Assembly (NCBI RefSeq): GCF_014642855.1
Contig: NZ_BMJB01000001.1
Coordinates: 1,922,001-1,986,000, forward strand
Length of the DNA: 64,000 nt
Direction of reading: 5' to 3'
From: Edaphobacter acidisoli
GTDB taxonomy: Bacteria; Acidobacteriota; Terriglobia; Terriglobales; Acidobacteriaceae
Each line of letters begins with the position of its first letter. Position 1 is the stretch's first letter. Shown piece after piece: positions 1 to 9,700 of this stretch. The notes under the pieces were generated by a model, which was not told the DNA's origin, did no database searches, and was given only the letters and a program-made list of their open reading frames with translations. Made by a program: the position numbers and the translations under genes.

Positions 1-1
1 C

Positions 2-514
2 GAACTCTTCCTCAACGGCAAAAGCCTCGGCTCACAAACCGTCGAAAAAAACGGACACCTCGTCTGGAAGGTGAACTACGCACCCGGTACCATCGAAGCC
101 CGCGCCTCCTCGAACGGCAAAGTCACACTCGTCGAAAAACGCGAGACCACCGGCCCCGCCGCAAAAATCCAACTCCAGCCCGACCGCACGAAGATCAGCG
201 CAGACGGCGAAGACGTCTCCGTCATCAACGTCACCATCACCGATGCTCAGGGCCGCATAGTCCCGCTCGCCGACAACAAAGTCACCTTCACCCTCACCGG
301 CGAAGGCAAAATCATCGGCGTAGGCAACGGCGACCCCAGCAGTTACGAAGCCGACCACGCCACCGCGCGCAGCGCCTTCAATGGCCTCTGCATGTGCATC
401 GTGCAAGCCTCAAAGACCGCCGGCCCCATCACAATCCAGGCATCTTCATCCAACCTCGAAAGCAGCAACGTCACTATCGAATCCGCCGCAGCAACGCCCC
501 GACCCAAAATCTAA
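2..514 (+). CDS. Glycoside hydrolase family 2 (beta-galactosidase-like), C-terminal part
   Basis: The frame is open from the left edge, so the gene is cut at its 5' end and only about 170 C-terminal residues are visible. The first residues (ELFLNGKSLGSQ, then VWKVNYAPGTIEARA) match the conserved beta-sandwich module near the C terminus of large GH2 beta-galactosidases (DUF4982-type). An invasin/bacterial Ig-like domain follows (residues about 60-150, with the stretch ISADGEDVSVINVTITDAQG). The catalytic barrel lies outside the window. Family members are usually secreted or periplasmic and remove beta-linked galactose from plant or host glycans. The sialidase, GH39 and sulfatase genes downstream fit a polysaccharide-degradation region. 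The exact substrate cannot be told. Confidence 0.85.
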   Translation, partial: ELFLNGKSLGSQTVEKNGHLVWKVNYAPGTIEARASSNGKVTLVEKRETTGPAAKIQLQPDRTKISADGEDVSVINVTITDAQGRIVPLADNKVTFTLTGEGKIIGVGNGDPSSYEADHATARSAFNGLCMCIVQASKTAGPITIQASSSNLESSNVTIESAAATPRPKI

Positions 515-867
515 AATGCGGGGCTTGTTTTATTCACTAGCTCTCGGTAGTCCTCACGCGCTGGCGTAAACACATCGAGCACCTCGCTTACCTCGATAGC
601 GGAGGCCTGGTGCTCGACACCTCCGTCCACAACAAAGCTGTCCCCCGCACGCGCTTCAATCACACGGCCATCCATCTCCGCCCGAATCGCCCCGCTCACT
701 ACGTACACTAACTGCGTATGCGGATGACTGTGCCGCGTTCCTACCCACCCCTTCTCGAAATAATGGCGCACCAGCATCAGTTGGTTATTATGCGCCAGCA
801 CCTGCCGTCTCATTCCTTCCTCAGGCGCAAACATTGGCGCATCTTCTGTCTTTACAAAATCACTCAT
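511..867 (-). CDS. Cupin-domain protein
   Basis: A 118-residue single-domain cupin. The first cupin motif is visible as H46-S-H48-P-H50 followed by Q52 where a Glu is usual, then G59. The second motif carries G75-D76 and ends at H86. The fold is a small beta-barrel that commonly binds a metal ion and a sugar- or acid-like ligand; no reaction can be assigned. It converges on the GH2 gene, overlapping its stop by four bases, and lies 12 bases downstream of the sialidase gene on the same strand, so the two are probably co-transcribed. A role in sugar handling, for example in uronate metabolism as for KdgF-like cupins, is possible but inferred only from context. Confidence 0.75.
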   Translation of the reverse strand: MSDFVKTEDAPMFAPEEGMRRQVLAHNNQLMLVRHYFEKGWVGTRHSHPHTQLVYVVSGAIRAEMDGRVIEARAGDSFVVDGGVEHQASAIEVSEVLDVFTPAREDYRELVNKTSPAF

Positions 868-879
868 CGCTCAACCGTA

Positions 880-2010
880 TCAGAGAAGCGGCGCTATCTT
901 TCGCACCATGAAAGCAATGCCGCCTTCATTGCCCAACTCCCACAAAATGCCCAGTCGCCTTTTCGGCATCAGAACAATGTCTGAATATGCACTCGGCCCG
1001 GCATAGAGAACCGTATGCTTAGGCCAGGTTCTCCCTCCGTCCTTACTCACGCTAAGGGTCAGATCCCATCTGTGCTCGCGATCTCCCGCGTTGCTAAACA
1101 GCAGCGCGCGCTCGCCCTTTGCAGGCGAGTAGTCAATCACGCTGCCTTCGCACACAGGATCGGTCAGATCATGGGCAACAAAGGTCGTCTCCCAACTCTG
1201 TGCGCCATCCTTGCTGATCGAAACGATACGCGCACGTGATCTTCCGCTCTGGTCGCGGCTGTTCATCACCACAGTCCCATCCGGCCACTCGGCAGTCGTG
1301 CTCTCATTGCTACCTGGCACATTCACCGCGGCTCCCGCGTGCCAGGTCGCCCCATGGTTGTCGCTGAAGAACGCATTGGCCGCATAACTCTGCCCTTCCG
1401 GCTGAGGCTCACCCTCCGAGTGATACGCAGCGACCACGATACGCCCAGCATGCGGTCCCTCGGTCAGCTCCAGCGCATGTCCTGGCCCTGTCGCGTACGC
1501 CCGCCACACGGTCAACTTGACACTCGTGGTTATCTCGACCGGCGCGGCCCACGTTGTGCCATCATCCACACTCGTGCGATACCACACCCGCCGCGCGCCC
1601 TTACCCTGCATCACCTTCGACTCCGAAGCATTTTCTGTCGTGTAAACAAGAAAGATTCTGCCCTGCGGGTAGCGAGAGTCCATCGTATCGACAACCGGCG
1701 CGGCATTGCCCGCCTTCAGTGTCCCAAACTCGGCAACGGTCTCGATTGACCCCCAGGTTTTTCCGCCGTTGCGGCTCCTGCGCATCACCAGCCGGACATC
1801 GCCGAAATCGCCGCAGCCGTACTTCCGAGCCTCAGCAAAAGCCAGCAGCGTTCCACGAGGCGTCCGTACGATCGCAGGTATCCGAAAACAGGAGTACCCG
1901 CGCGTTCCATTCGCGAAGACCATCTGAGGCTGAGCCGCCGCCTCCGACAATGAGCACACGCAAAGCACCACCGCCAGAAAGAACGCCAGTTTCCAGCTCA
2001 CAAACGACAA
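880..2010 (-). CDS. Exo-alpha-sialidase (BNR/Asp-box, GH33-like), secreted
   Basis: A roughly 376-residue six-bladed propeller. The N-terminal FRIP motif (YSCFRIPAIVRTPRGTLL) carries the first arginine of the sialidase triad. At least five Asp-box repeats of S-x-D/N-x-G-x-x-W type are visible (SRNGGKTW, SVDDGTTW, SDNHGATW, SKDGAQSW, SKDGGRTW). A hydrophobic signal peptide ends near SEAAAQ. I chose the TTG at 2010 because GGAGGG lies 7 bases upstream and the signal peptide then starts cleanly; the frame also stays open to another TTG at 2046. The enzyme should release terminal sialic acid from glycans outside the cytoplasm. A second sialidase lies at 18.6-19.8 kb. Some BNR proteins of this type are not true sialidases, so the substrate is inferred. 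Confidence 0.85.
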   Translation of the reverse strand: MSFVSWKLAFFLAVVLCVCSLSEAAAQPQMVFANGTRGYSCFRIPAIVRTPRGTLLAFAEARKYGCGDFGDVRLVMRRSRNGGKTWGSIETVAEFGTLKAGNAAPVVDTMDSRYPQGRIFLVYTTENASESKVMQGKGARRVWYRTSVDDGTTWAAPVEITTSVKLTVWRAYATGPGHALELTEGPHAGRIVVAAYHSEGEPQPEGQSYAANAFFSDNHGATWHAGAAVNVPGSNESTTAEWPDGTVVMNSRDQSGRSRARIVSISKDGAQSWETTFVAHDLTDPVCEGSVIDYSPAKGERALLFSNAGDREHRWDLTLSVSKDGGRTWPKHTVLYAGPSAYSDIVLMPKRRLGILWELGNEGGIAFMVRKIAPLL

Positions 2011-2058
2011 CGGACAGCCCTCCACAGCTCCTCCGAGAAAGTTCAAATTTTAACATTC

Positions 2059-2076
2059 GCGGAACAGGCGTTCCGC
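2059..2076. promoter_or_regulatory. Inverted repeat in the sialidase/EAL divergent intergenic space
   Basis: Seven-base arms GCGGAAC and GTTCCGC are separated by AGGC. The repeat sits between two divergent genes, about 50 bases upstream of the preferred sialidase start, where an operator would be expected. The regulator is unknown, and no second copy was found in the window. Confidence 0.3.
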
Positions 2077-2170
2077 TCATCCGGCAAGCCCAAAAACTCT
2101 CTTGCCGCCTAGTCATAAAACGGGTACTATCTCTCCTCAAACTGTATAGGAGCACACGTCTGCTTCCTTT

Positions 2171-3418
2171 ATGGCCCCTCACACCGAAACCGACCTCAGG
2201 CGCGCGATCGAATCCGATGAGATCGTCCCCTACTTCCAGCCCATCGTCGAGCTGCGCTCCGGCCTGCTGACTGGCTTCGAGGTCCTCGCTCGCTGGCAAC
2301 ATCCTCGCCACGGAACAGTCGCGCCCGATGAGTTCATCCCGGTTGCGGAAAAAGCCGGTCTCAACGGATTGCTTCTCGGCAAACTGCTGCGCTCAGCCTT
2401 TGCCATCTCTGCCCACATCCCATCTCATCTCACTCTTTCGGTCAACATCTCTCTTACGCAGCTCACCGATCGAACCCTCACCCGCCACATCCGCCAGGCT
2501 GCCGAGCAATCCAGCTTCCCGCTCAATCGTCTCGTGCTCGAGATCACAGAAAGCGCACTCGTCGGCGACACCGAGCACGCCTACCTCATCGCCAACGAGC
2601 TCAAGGAGCAAGGCTCCCACCTCGCGCTCGACGACTTCGGCACCGGCTACTCCAGCCTTCGCCACCTGCAAGCCCTGCCCTTCGACGAGATCAAGGTCGA
2701 CGCCAGCTTCGTCCGCACCATGACCCACACCCGCGAGAGCCGCAAGATCGCCGCTGCCATCATCGGCCTCGGCAACAGTCTCGGTCTCATCACCGTCGCC
2801 GAAGGTGTCGAAAGCGCCACCCACGCCGACATGCTTCTATGGCTTGGCTGTCAGCGCGGCCAGGGCTTCCTCTACGGCCGCCCCGTTCCGGTCGAAGGTC
2901 TCCAGGAACTGCTTATGATCCGGACCATCTTTCCTTCGCACCAACTCCGCACAGCCACGCTCGAAGACACCATGCCGCTACGGCTCGAAGCCTTGCCTAC
3001 GCAGCGGCTCGCACACCTCCAGGCCATCTACGATGGCGCCCCTATGGGCCTCTGCTTCCTCGACCGCGATCTCCGCTACATCAGCATTAACAAGCAACTC
3101 GCGCGAATCAACAATCTTCCCGTCTCCAGTCATCTCGGACGCAACATAGCCGACGTCCTCCCCCTCTGGTATCCCGATCTCGAACCGTATCTCCGCCGCG
3201 CACTCGGAGGCGAAGCCGTCACAAATGTCGAAAGCAGACAGCCAAACGCTCGCAAGCCTGACCATCACTTAACACTCCTGCTCTCCTTCCAACCGGCTCG
3301 CGACGAAGCCAATGAGGTCATCGGCATCTCCATCGCGGTCGCCGACATCACCCGCCAGAAAATCGCCGAGCAAGCCGCCGCCGGCGTCAAAACCCGCAGT
3401 CACGCGGCAGCAAGCTAA
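2171..3418 (+). CDS. EAL-domain cyclic-di-GMP phosphodiesterase with C-terminal PAS domain
   Basis: A 415-residue soluble protein with the EAL domain first (about residues 8-250) and a PAS sensor domain after it (about 275-395), the reverse of the usual sensor-then-output order. The catalytic set looks intact: E37 in EVLAR, SVNIS (Asn), LEITES (Glu), DDFGTG (metal-binding Asp pair), EIKVD (Lys), AEGVES (Glu) and QGFLYGRP (Gln). It should therefore hydrolyse c-di-GMP to pGpG. No membrane segment or GGDEF domain is present. The gene is transcribed away from the sialidase and ends 74 bases before the GH39 gene. A weak AGGAG lies about 19 bases before the ATG, so the start is moderately certain. 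Confidence 0.9.
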   Translation: MAPHTETDLRRAIESDEIVPYFQPIVELRSGLLTGFEVLARWQHPRHGTVAPDEFIPVAEKAGLNGLLLGKLLRSAFAISAHIPSHLTLSVNISLTQLTDRTLTRHIRQAAEQSSFPLNRLVLEITESALVGDTEHAYLIANELKEQGSHLALDDFGTGYSSLRHLQALPFDEIKVDASFVRTMTHTRESRKIAAAIIGLGNSLGLITVAEGVESATHADMLLWLGCQRGQGFLYGRPVPVEGLQELLMIRTIFPSHQLRTATLEDTMPLRLEALPTQRLAHLQAIYDGAPMGLCFLDRDLRYISINKQLARINNLPVSSHLGRNIADVLPLWYPDLEPYLRRALGGEAVTNVESRQPNARKPDHHLTLLLSFQPARDEANEVIGISIAVADITRQKIAEQAAAGVKTRSHAAAS

Positions 3419-3492
3419 TCACTCAATAACCTGCATTCATCTTCCCCATCATCCCGAGAATACGTTTACAGTGGGAATACTCAGGAGATGTC

Positions 3493-5160
3493 ATGAAGAT
3501 GCGTTCTGTTCTCATCACCCTGCTCTGCTCCGTCGCTCTGCAACTGACAGCACAGACTCCAGTCTCCATCCATGTCGATCTGGCAAAAACACAAGGTGCA
3601 TACACTCCCATCTACCGCTGGTTCGGCTATGACGAAGCCAACTACACCACGATGACTCATGGACGGCAGTTGCTCACCGAGCTGCACAATCTCAGTCCAG
3701 TACCCGTCTACATCCGCGCTCACCACCTCTTGACATCCGGCAACGGCGTGCCGGAGTTGAAGTGGAGCTCAACCAACGTCTTTACCATCGGCCCCGACGG
3801 CAAGCCGGCATACGACTTCAAAATCCTCGACGGCATCTTCGACGCCTACAAAGCCGCCGGCGTTCGCCCCATGGTCGAGCTTGGTTTCATGCCGAAAGAC
3901 CTCGCGATCAACCCCGATCCGTATCAGGTCCACTACCCGCAAAACACCATCTCAGGCGGCTCGAACAATCCGCCCAAAGACTACGCCATGTGGGGCGAAC
4001 TGGTCCGCAAAGTCACCCAGCATCTCGTCGAACGCTACGGCCGAGATGAAGTCCTCCAATGGTACTTCGAAGTCTGGAACGAGCCCGACATCGCCTACTG
4101 GCACTCGACTCCGGAAAACTACTACAAGCTCTACGACTACGCCGTCGCAGGCGTACGCGCCGCCTTGCCCGGCGCAAGAGTCGGGGGCCCCGCAAGCACA
4201 GGCCCCGGTTCAACCCACGCGGCAGCCTTCCTTAATGGTTTCCTGAAACACATCCAGACCGGCAAAAGCGCTGCCACAGACGGCCCCATACCACTCAATT
4301 TCATCTCGTTCCACGCAAAGGGTCATCCCACCGTCATCGGCACACACGTACAGATGGGCCTCAGCAACGAGTTGAACGACGTAGACAAAGGATTTGCGAT
4401 CATCGCAAAGTATCCAGCCTTCAAACACCTTCCCGTAATCATCAGCGAAGCCGACCCCGAAGGCTGCGCCGCCTGCTCCGCCAAAGTCAATCCGGCAAAC
4501 AACTATCGCAACGGCACACTCTATCCGGCATACACAGCCACTGCGATGAAAGCCATCTTCGATCTCAGCGACCGCCACCAGACCAACCTGTTCGCCATGC
4601 TGAGCTGGGCATTCGAATTTGAAAACAAGGATTACTTCGAAGGCTTTCGCTCGCTGGCCACCAACGGCATCGACAAGCCCGTGTTGAACATATTCCGTAT
4701 GGCAGGACTCATGTCCGGCGAGCGCGTCAGCACAACCAGCACAGCCCAGATACCGCTCGACGCAATCCTCGCCTCCGGCATACGACAGTCGCCAGACATC
4801 GACGCATTCGCCACAAAATCCACTCACAACGCCGCAGTCATGCTCTGGAACTATCACGACGACAACCTTCCCGCCGAAGCCGCTCAGGTACAGACAACTA
4901 TCTCAGGCATACCCGCCAGCGTGCACAGAGTTCTGCTGCATCACTACCGCATCGACGAGCACCACAGCAACGCTTACACCGTGTGGAAGGCGATGGGCTC
5001 TCCACAGCAGCCCACGCCCGAGCAATACGCCACGCTCAAAGCCGCCGGCCAGCTACAGCTTCTCGACTCCCCGCAGTGGCTCGCTGTCACCAGCGGCCAG
5101 GTCATCATCACAACCAAACTGCCGCGTCAGGCAATATCCCTGCTCCGACTCGAATGGTAA
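3493..5160 (+). CDS. Secreted glycoside hydrolase family 39 (beta-xylosidase-like)
   Basis: A 555-residue protein with a signal peptide ending near LQLTAQ and a (beta/alpha)8 barrel of GH39 type. The acid/base glutamate is visible in the WNEPD motif (E197) and the likely nucleophile in VIISEADPEG (E319). Early residues YRWFGYDEANYT and the DGIFDAYKAAGVRPMVELGFMP stretch are typical of GH39 xylosidases and related iduronidase-like enzymes. It is probably exported and removes xylose or a similar sugar from oligosaccharides. AGGAG lies 5 bases before the ATG. It converges on a sulfatase gene across a hairpin terminator. A sulfatase beside a GH39 enzyme could mean a sulfated glycan substrate, but that is inference. 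Confidence 0.85.
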   Translation: MKMRSVLITLLCSVALQLTAQTPVSIHVDLAKTQGAYTPIYRWFGYDEANYTTMTHGRQLLTELHNLSPVPVYIRAHHLLTSGNGVPELKWSSTNVFTIGPDGKPAYDFKILDGIFDAYKAAGVRPMVELGFMPKDLAINPDPYQVHYPQNTISGGSNNPPKDYAMWGELVRKVTQHLVERYGRDEVLQWYFEVWNEPDIAYWHSTPENYYKLYDYAVAGVRAALPGARVGGPASTGPGSTHAAAFLNGFLKHIQTGKSAATDGPIPLNFISFHAKGHPTVIGTHVQMGLSNELNDVDKGFAIIAKYPAFKHLPVIISEADPEGCAACSAKVNPANNYRNGTLYPAYTATAMKAIFDLSDRHQTNLFAMLSWAFEFENKDYFEGFRSLATNGIDKPVLNIFRMAGLMSGERVSTTSTAQIPLDAILASGIRQSPDIDAFATKSTHNAAVMLWNYHDDNLPAEAAQVQTTISGIPASVHRVLLHHYRIDEHHSNAYTVWKAMGSPQQPTPEQYATLKAAGQLQLLDSPQWLAVTSGQVIITTKLPRQAISLLRLEW

Positions 5161-5173
5161 AGGTATAGAAATG

Positions 5174-5193
5174 CAACCGGCTGAATCCGGTTG
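5174..5193. terminator. Bidirectional hairpin between convergent GH39 and sulfatase genes
   Basis: Seven-base perfect arms (CAACCGG and CCGGTTG) with a six-base loop are followed on the plus side by GTTTGTT. The site lies in the 39-base gap between two convergent stops, the expected place for a shared terminator. Confidence 0.65.
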
Positions 5194-5199
5194 GTTTGT

Positions 5200-6678
5200 T
5201 CATGCATAGTAGTGAATTGGTTCAATCGTGGTCTCAGCTTCACCTGCTGCCACAATGCGTGAAGCAAGTTCCTGCCGAAGTTGATCGGCAATCTCTCTGT
5301 ACTCCGGTCGTCCGACAAGATTAAGAGACTCGTTTGGATCATCGGCAATCGAATACAGCACAAAATCCTGATAGTGAGCACTGCTTTCTGCCTGGCCGTT
5401 TTTAACCGCAGGGTCGAACACGCAATAACTCCAGTCGCGTGTACGGATCCCGCGCCCACAGATGGACTGGCTGATCTGGAAGTATGCGGTCGAGTCCCAG
5501 TTCTTTCGGGCCTGAGCGCTCTCTCCAAGTTTCTTAAGCGACTTACCCCTCAGACTGGCCGGTAGGGTAAGTCCTGCCCCGTCGAGCAGTGTCGGCATCA
5601 TGTCGATCAGGGAGACGACCTCGTCGATTACACACGACCGATCAAAGCCAGGTCCGGCAATGACAAAAGGCACATGGATAGACGGCTCATGCGGTGAGCG
5701 TTTGTATTCACCCATACGGGTTCTGAACGTGCATCCATGATCGGAGAAAAACAGAATGATCGTGTTATCCAGCTGACCTGTCCGTTGAAGCGTCTCGACC
5801 AACGTGCCAACACAGTCGTCAATCGCCTGCACGCAGCCATAGTAGCCAGGAATCCGCGAGCGCCAGTTCCCCAGCAGATTTCGCAGGTCGGTTGGAATAT
5901 ACGGATCAATATATTTGTCCTCATAACGCTTGGGAGGGACAAACTCATCTACATCGTTTTGATGGTGCGGTTCAAGTTGTGAGAGGAATAAAAGCCACGG
6001 CTTATCATGTTGACGCTCAATGAACTGGACAGCTCGATTGGCGATGAAATCAACACGGTACTCGTCCTTGAATCCAATATTTTTCCCATCGTTGTCCCAA
6101 TAATTTCCTTCGTACGGATGAGATACAAGCTCAAGTACATTAGCTCCTTCCCATAGATCGTCGAAGCCGCCACGCGACGGCCCCGGCGGAATCCATCCAA
6201 GGTTTTTCCTGCCATCCGTCGCAGAGACATGCCACTTCCCTATAAAGTTCGCGGAATAGCCATTTTTGCGAAACTCAGTCGCAATGGTCGGAAGACTGTG
6301 GTCCAACTCCAAACCCAACCTCCAGACCCCTGCTTCGGTCGCATATCTGCTTGTAAGAAAAGAAGCGCGTGAAGGAGAACAAAGAGGCTGATTGGAGATA
6401 CATTGCCTGAAGTTCATTCCGCGCTCGGCCAGTGCATCAATGTGAGGAGTCTTCACCGACGAGTTCTTATGGCTGGCTCCAATAAAATCTGCGCGAAACT
6501 GGTCAGCGCAGATCATCAAAACATTCGGCCTCCGTTTGTTTGGCGGCGCGGTATCGGATACACCAAGATCCGCCGCTGCCGCACCAGAGGCCGCAGTAGC
6601 AATCATGCCCGACGTAAGTGCAGCGCCCTTCAGAAAATCACGCCTTGTAGGATGGTTCCGGTTTGTCGAATCTGCCAC
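5200..6678 (-). CDS. Tat-exported sulfatase (arylsulfatase family, Cys-type)
   Basis: A 492-residue alkaline-phosphatase-superfamily sulfatase. The N terminus carries a twin-arginine signal (TRRDFLKGAALTSG) with an alanine-rich cleavage region ending near residue 36. The formylglycine motif is C100-S-P-S-R104, so C100 should be oxidised by a formylglycine-generating enzyme. Metal ligands are visible in ICADQF (D59-Q60) and LFFSDHG. The start is a GTG with GGAG upstream. The enzyme should remove sulfate esters from a glycan in the periplasm. It lies downstream of, and is probably co-expressed with, the Oar-like receptor gene, and converges on GH39. No maturase gene is in the window. Confidence 0.9.
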   Translation of the reverse strand: MADSTNRNHPTRRDFLKGAALTSGMIATAASGAAAADLGVSDTAPPNKRRPNVLMICADQFRADFIGASHKNSSVKTPHIDALAERGMNFRQCISNQPLCSPSRASFLTSRYATEAGVWRLGLELDHSLPTIATEFRKNGYSANFIGKWHVSATDGRKNLGWIPPGPSRGGFDDLWEGANVLELVSHPYEGNYWDNDGKNIGFKDEYRVDFIANRAVQFIERQHDKPWLLFLSQLEPHHQNDVDEFVPPKRYEDKYIDPYIPTDLRNLLGNWRSRIPGYYGCVQAIDDCVGTLVETLQRTGQLDNTIILFFSDHGCTFRTRMGEYKRSPHEPSIHVPFVIAGPGFDRSCVIDEVVSLIDMMPTLLDGAGLTLPASLRGKSLKKLGESAQARKNWDSTAYFQISQSICGRGIRTRDWSYCVFDPAVKNGQAESSAHYQDFVLYSIADDPNESLNLVGRPEYREIADQLRQELASRIVAAGEAETTIEPIHYYA

Positions 6679-6719
6679 TCGAATCTCACTCCTTTGTTAG
6701 AAAACACAGGAAATGTTGC

Positions 6720-6750
6720 AGCCAGACGACCGCTAACAGATCGTCTGGCT
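6720..6750. terminator. Strong hairpin between the receptor and sulfatase genes
   Basis: Ten-base perfect arms (AGCCAGACGA and TCGTCTGGCT) with an 11-base loop lie 22 bases past the stop of the minus-strand receptor gene and before the sulfatase start. There is no long T-run on the minus strand, so it may attenuate transcription or protect an mRNA end rather than terminate fully. Confidence 0.5.
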
Positions 6751-6772
6751 TTCATGCATCTAAGTCTCTGCC

Positions 6773-9700
6773 TCAAAAAGCATATTTGGCAGACAGTTGA
6801 AAGAACCTCGCATCAGGAGTGAAGCTCTGGAAACTCTGTGGACTGGTAATCAGTCCTCCAGTCGTCCCAATACCTGTTGAGCTAGGATTCCCGTATGCCG
6901 GCGTATTCAGCACATTGAATATATCCGCACGGAATTGAACATACTGTTCATGGAATACCGAGATATTTTTGAACAGGGACACGTTAATACGCTCATAACC
7001 AGGCCCGTATACCTGATTAAAGCGCCCTCCGAGATAGGGCAAAGCGTTCAGCCCGGTAATCTGAGTCGTGCTAATCGGACTACCTTTCACCGCCGCATTA
7101 GGAAATGCCTGAGGAGGATTTGCAAACGCGCACGGGTTGTACCAGTGTGTTGTATTTCGCGTGCTGGCAGCACAGGTCACGCTACCAACTGCGGAGACGC
7201 TCGGGTCAGGCGTACCTCCAGGTGTAAATGGATTGCGAATCAGAATCGCATTTGCTGATCCTCCATTGGGCCCTGCGCTTCCCAGGTTTGTCCCTACACT
7301 GAATGGAAACCCCGTCTGTGCTGTAAATTGCAGATCTCCAGCCCAGCCTCCGGCAAGAACATCAAGAACTCCACCGTGATTGGCGAACTTCCGGCCCTTT
7401 CCAAAGGGAAGTTGATAGTAGCCATTGAAGGTAACGCGATGGCGAACATCCGCCTGCGAGTTAGCAAAATCGTTTCTTACACCAATCAAATTGAGGCCTC
7501 GATACCCTGATCCTCCAAGGGGCTGACTGGCATCATCCATTGCGTGCGCCCATGTATAAGTCGCCAGAAAATTCAAGCCGTTCTCATACCGTTTTTCGAG
7601 TTTGGTCTGCAATGAGTTATAGCTGGAAATTCCTACATACTCATTCGTACCAACACTGCCAAACGCTGGAAACGGGGTGACTGTCTGCGTACTCAATCGC
7701 GGATCAATCAGCGCTGCCGGCGCATTAGTATTCACATTGATAATCAAGTGGCGAGTCACATCACCCACATATCCCAGGCTTGCCACCACATTTGCCGAAA
7801 GAGCACGCTGGAAAGTCAAATTGTAGGACTCTGTATATGGGTTCTGAATGTTGGGCTGCGACCCTGCAAACGAAGGCGTCGAAACCAGGTTCGCCAACCC
7901 GGCAGCAAGGTATTGCTCAAACCCGGTAGCAAGATAGATCCCGTCCGTTGCGCAATTTCCTGGAGTACACGAACTACCGCGATTGAAGTTAGAGGTGAAC
8001 TGGAATGGATAGTTCTGCAACGTCTCCGGACCTCCAGTATTCTCTACTCCGCCATAGAAGATGCCGTATCCTCCGCGAATGACCGTCTTATCATCCGGGC
8101 TAAAGGCAAACCCAAATCTGGGAGAGAAATTCGTCTTCTGGCTGTTCACAAGAAACGGATTCTTCGTATATTGAATTGCCACATTGTTGGCTGCCAGCAG
8201 GTTCGTGAACACCGGCGCCAGATAAGTGCTCTGTTGCGATGCCGCATAGGTCAGCGTCGCGGTCCCGCTTCCTGGCCCAAGCGCCTGCATGTAGAAGTTT
8301 GCAAACTTGCCTCCTACTTCCTTAATCGGCTGGTTGTAGTCATACCGAAGACCAATATTCAACGTAAGCCGTCTTGTTACTCGCCAATCGTCTTGAACAT
8401 AAGCTCCGCGAGTCCAGTGCGAAAAATCAAGATGCTGATAATTGGGAACAGTCGCTGAAGCCATAGAATCCAACAGAAAATCCGCGGGCCCGAATCCGGT
8501 GTTGGACTTCCCAGGATATGAAGTAAAAAATCCGCTGTAGTTGTAAGTCCCTCGCGCATTAGGAGGAGAGAAAAACGGAAAGCGGACGCTTTGCAACAAC
8601 ATCCCGGCTTTCAGTGAATGGTTGCCGATGATCTTCGTCACATTGTCAAGAATCTGATACGTGTTCTCGCTCTTATGATTGGGGTAGTAACCAGGTTGCC
8701 CAAATCCTGTTAGCCCGGACAATGACACAAGAGGAAGGCCACCACCTAATGCTCCGCCACCAGGAACCCCGCCCAGGCCAAGAGAAGCGGCCAGTCCAGA
8801 ATTTCCGAAAGTGGCTTGCTGAAATCCGAAGTTACCGTAGTTAAAACCGAAACGCAGCTCGTTGATAAAAGTAGGCGTGAATATATGCGTTTCGCTAAAC
8901 GCAAAATTATCAGCTTGATTGATGATCTTTCCGTCTGTCCCATAACTACCACCATCCAATATCGGACCAAGCGGCGCTGGATAGTTCGCCGGAGCATTCA
9001 AATAGCTGAATCTCGCAAACATCTGGTCCCGCGAGCTTACATTCCAGTCAAACCTCGTCCCCCATTGCCAGCTATTTGCAACATCATTCATGTTGGCAAC
9101 ATAGTTGTTGTACAACTTCCCGCCGTTGGTATTGGGCTGAGGATACAAATTCAACAGTTTGAGCGCGGTCTGATTGATATTGTTTGGGCAAATGACATTT
9201 TGATTGCCATTGCAACTCAGCAACTGACTCCCCGCGCTTCCCGGCTGATAGAGCGTGACTGCATTTCCTGAAGATGTAAGTGCGGGATTGAGTAACTCCG
9301 AAAAATCACCCTGCCGCATCAACGCAGTCGGCACAGACTGCGTATAGGTATTTCCAAAAACGATCCTGCTCGCTTCCGCATAGCCAAAAAAGAACAGCTT
9401 ATTGTGAATGATGGGAGCGCCCAAGGTCGCTCCAAATTGGTTTTGATGGTAGGCAGGGATCGTCAAAGCGTCGAAATCCTTCGCGTCCAGGTCTGTATTG
9501 CGAAGATATTCCCAGAGGCTGCCATGGAGATTATTCGTTCCCGACTTGATGCTTGCATTCATAACCGCACCTGCCGAATGCCCCAATTCCGCGCTGTAAC
9601 TGCCCGTCTGCACATTGAACTCAGAAAGTGCATCTGGCGGCGGGTTCACAACGAAACTCGATCCATTCAAAAAGTCGGGCACAGACGTGTTGTTGTCCAC

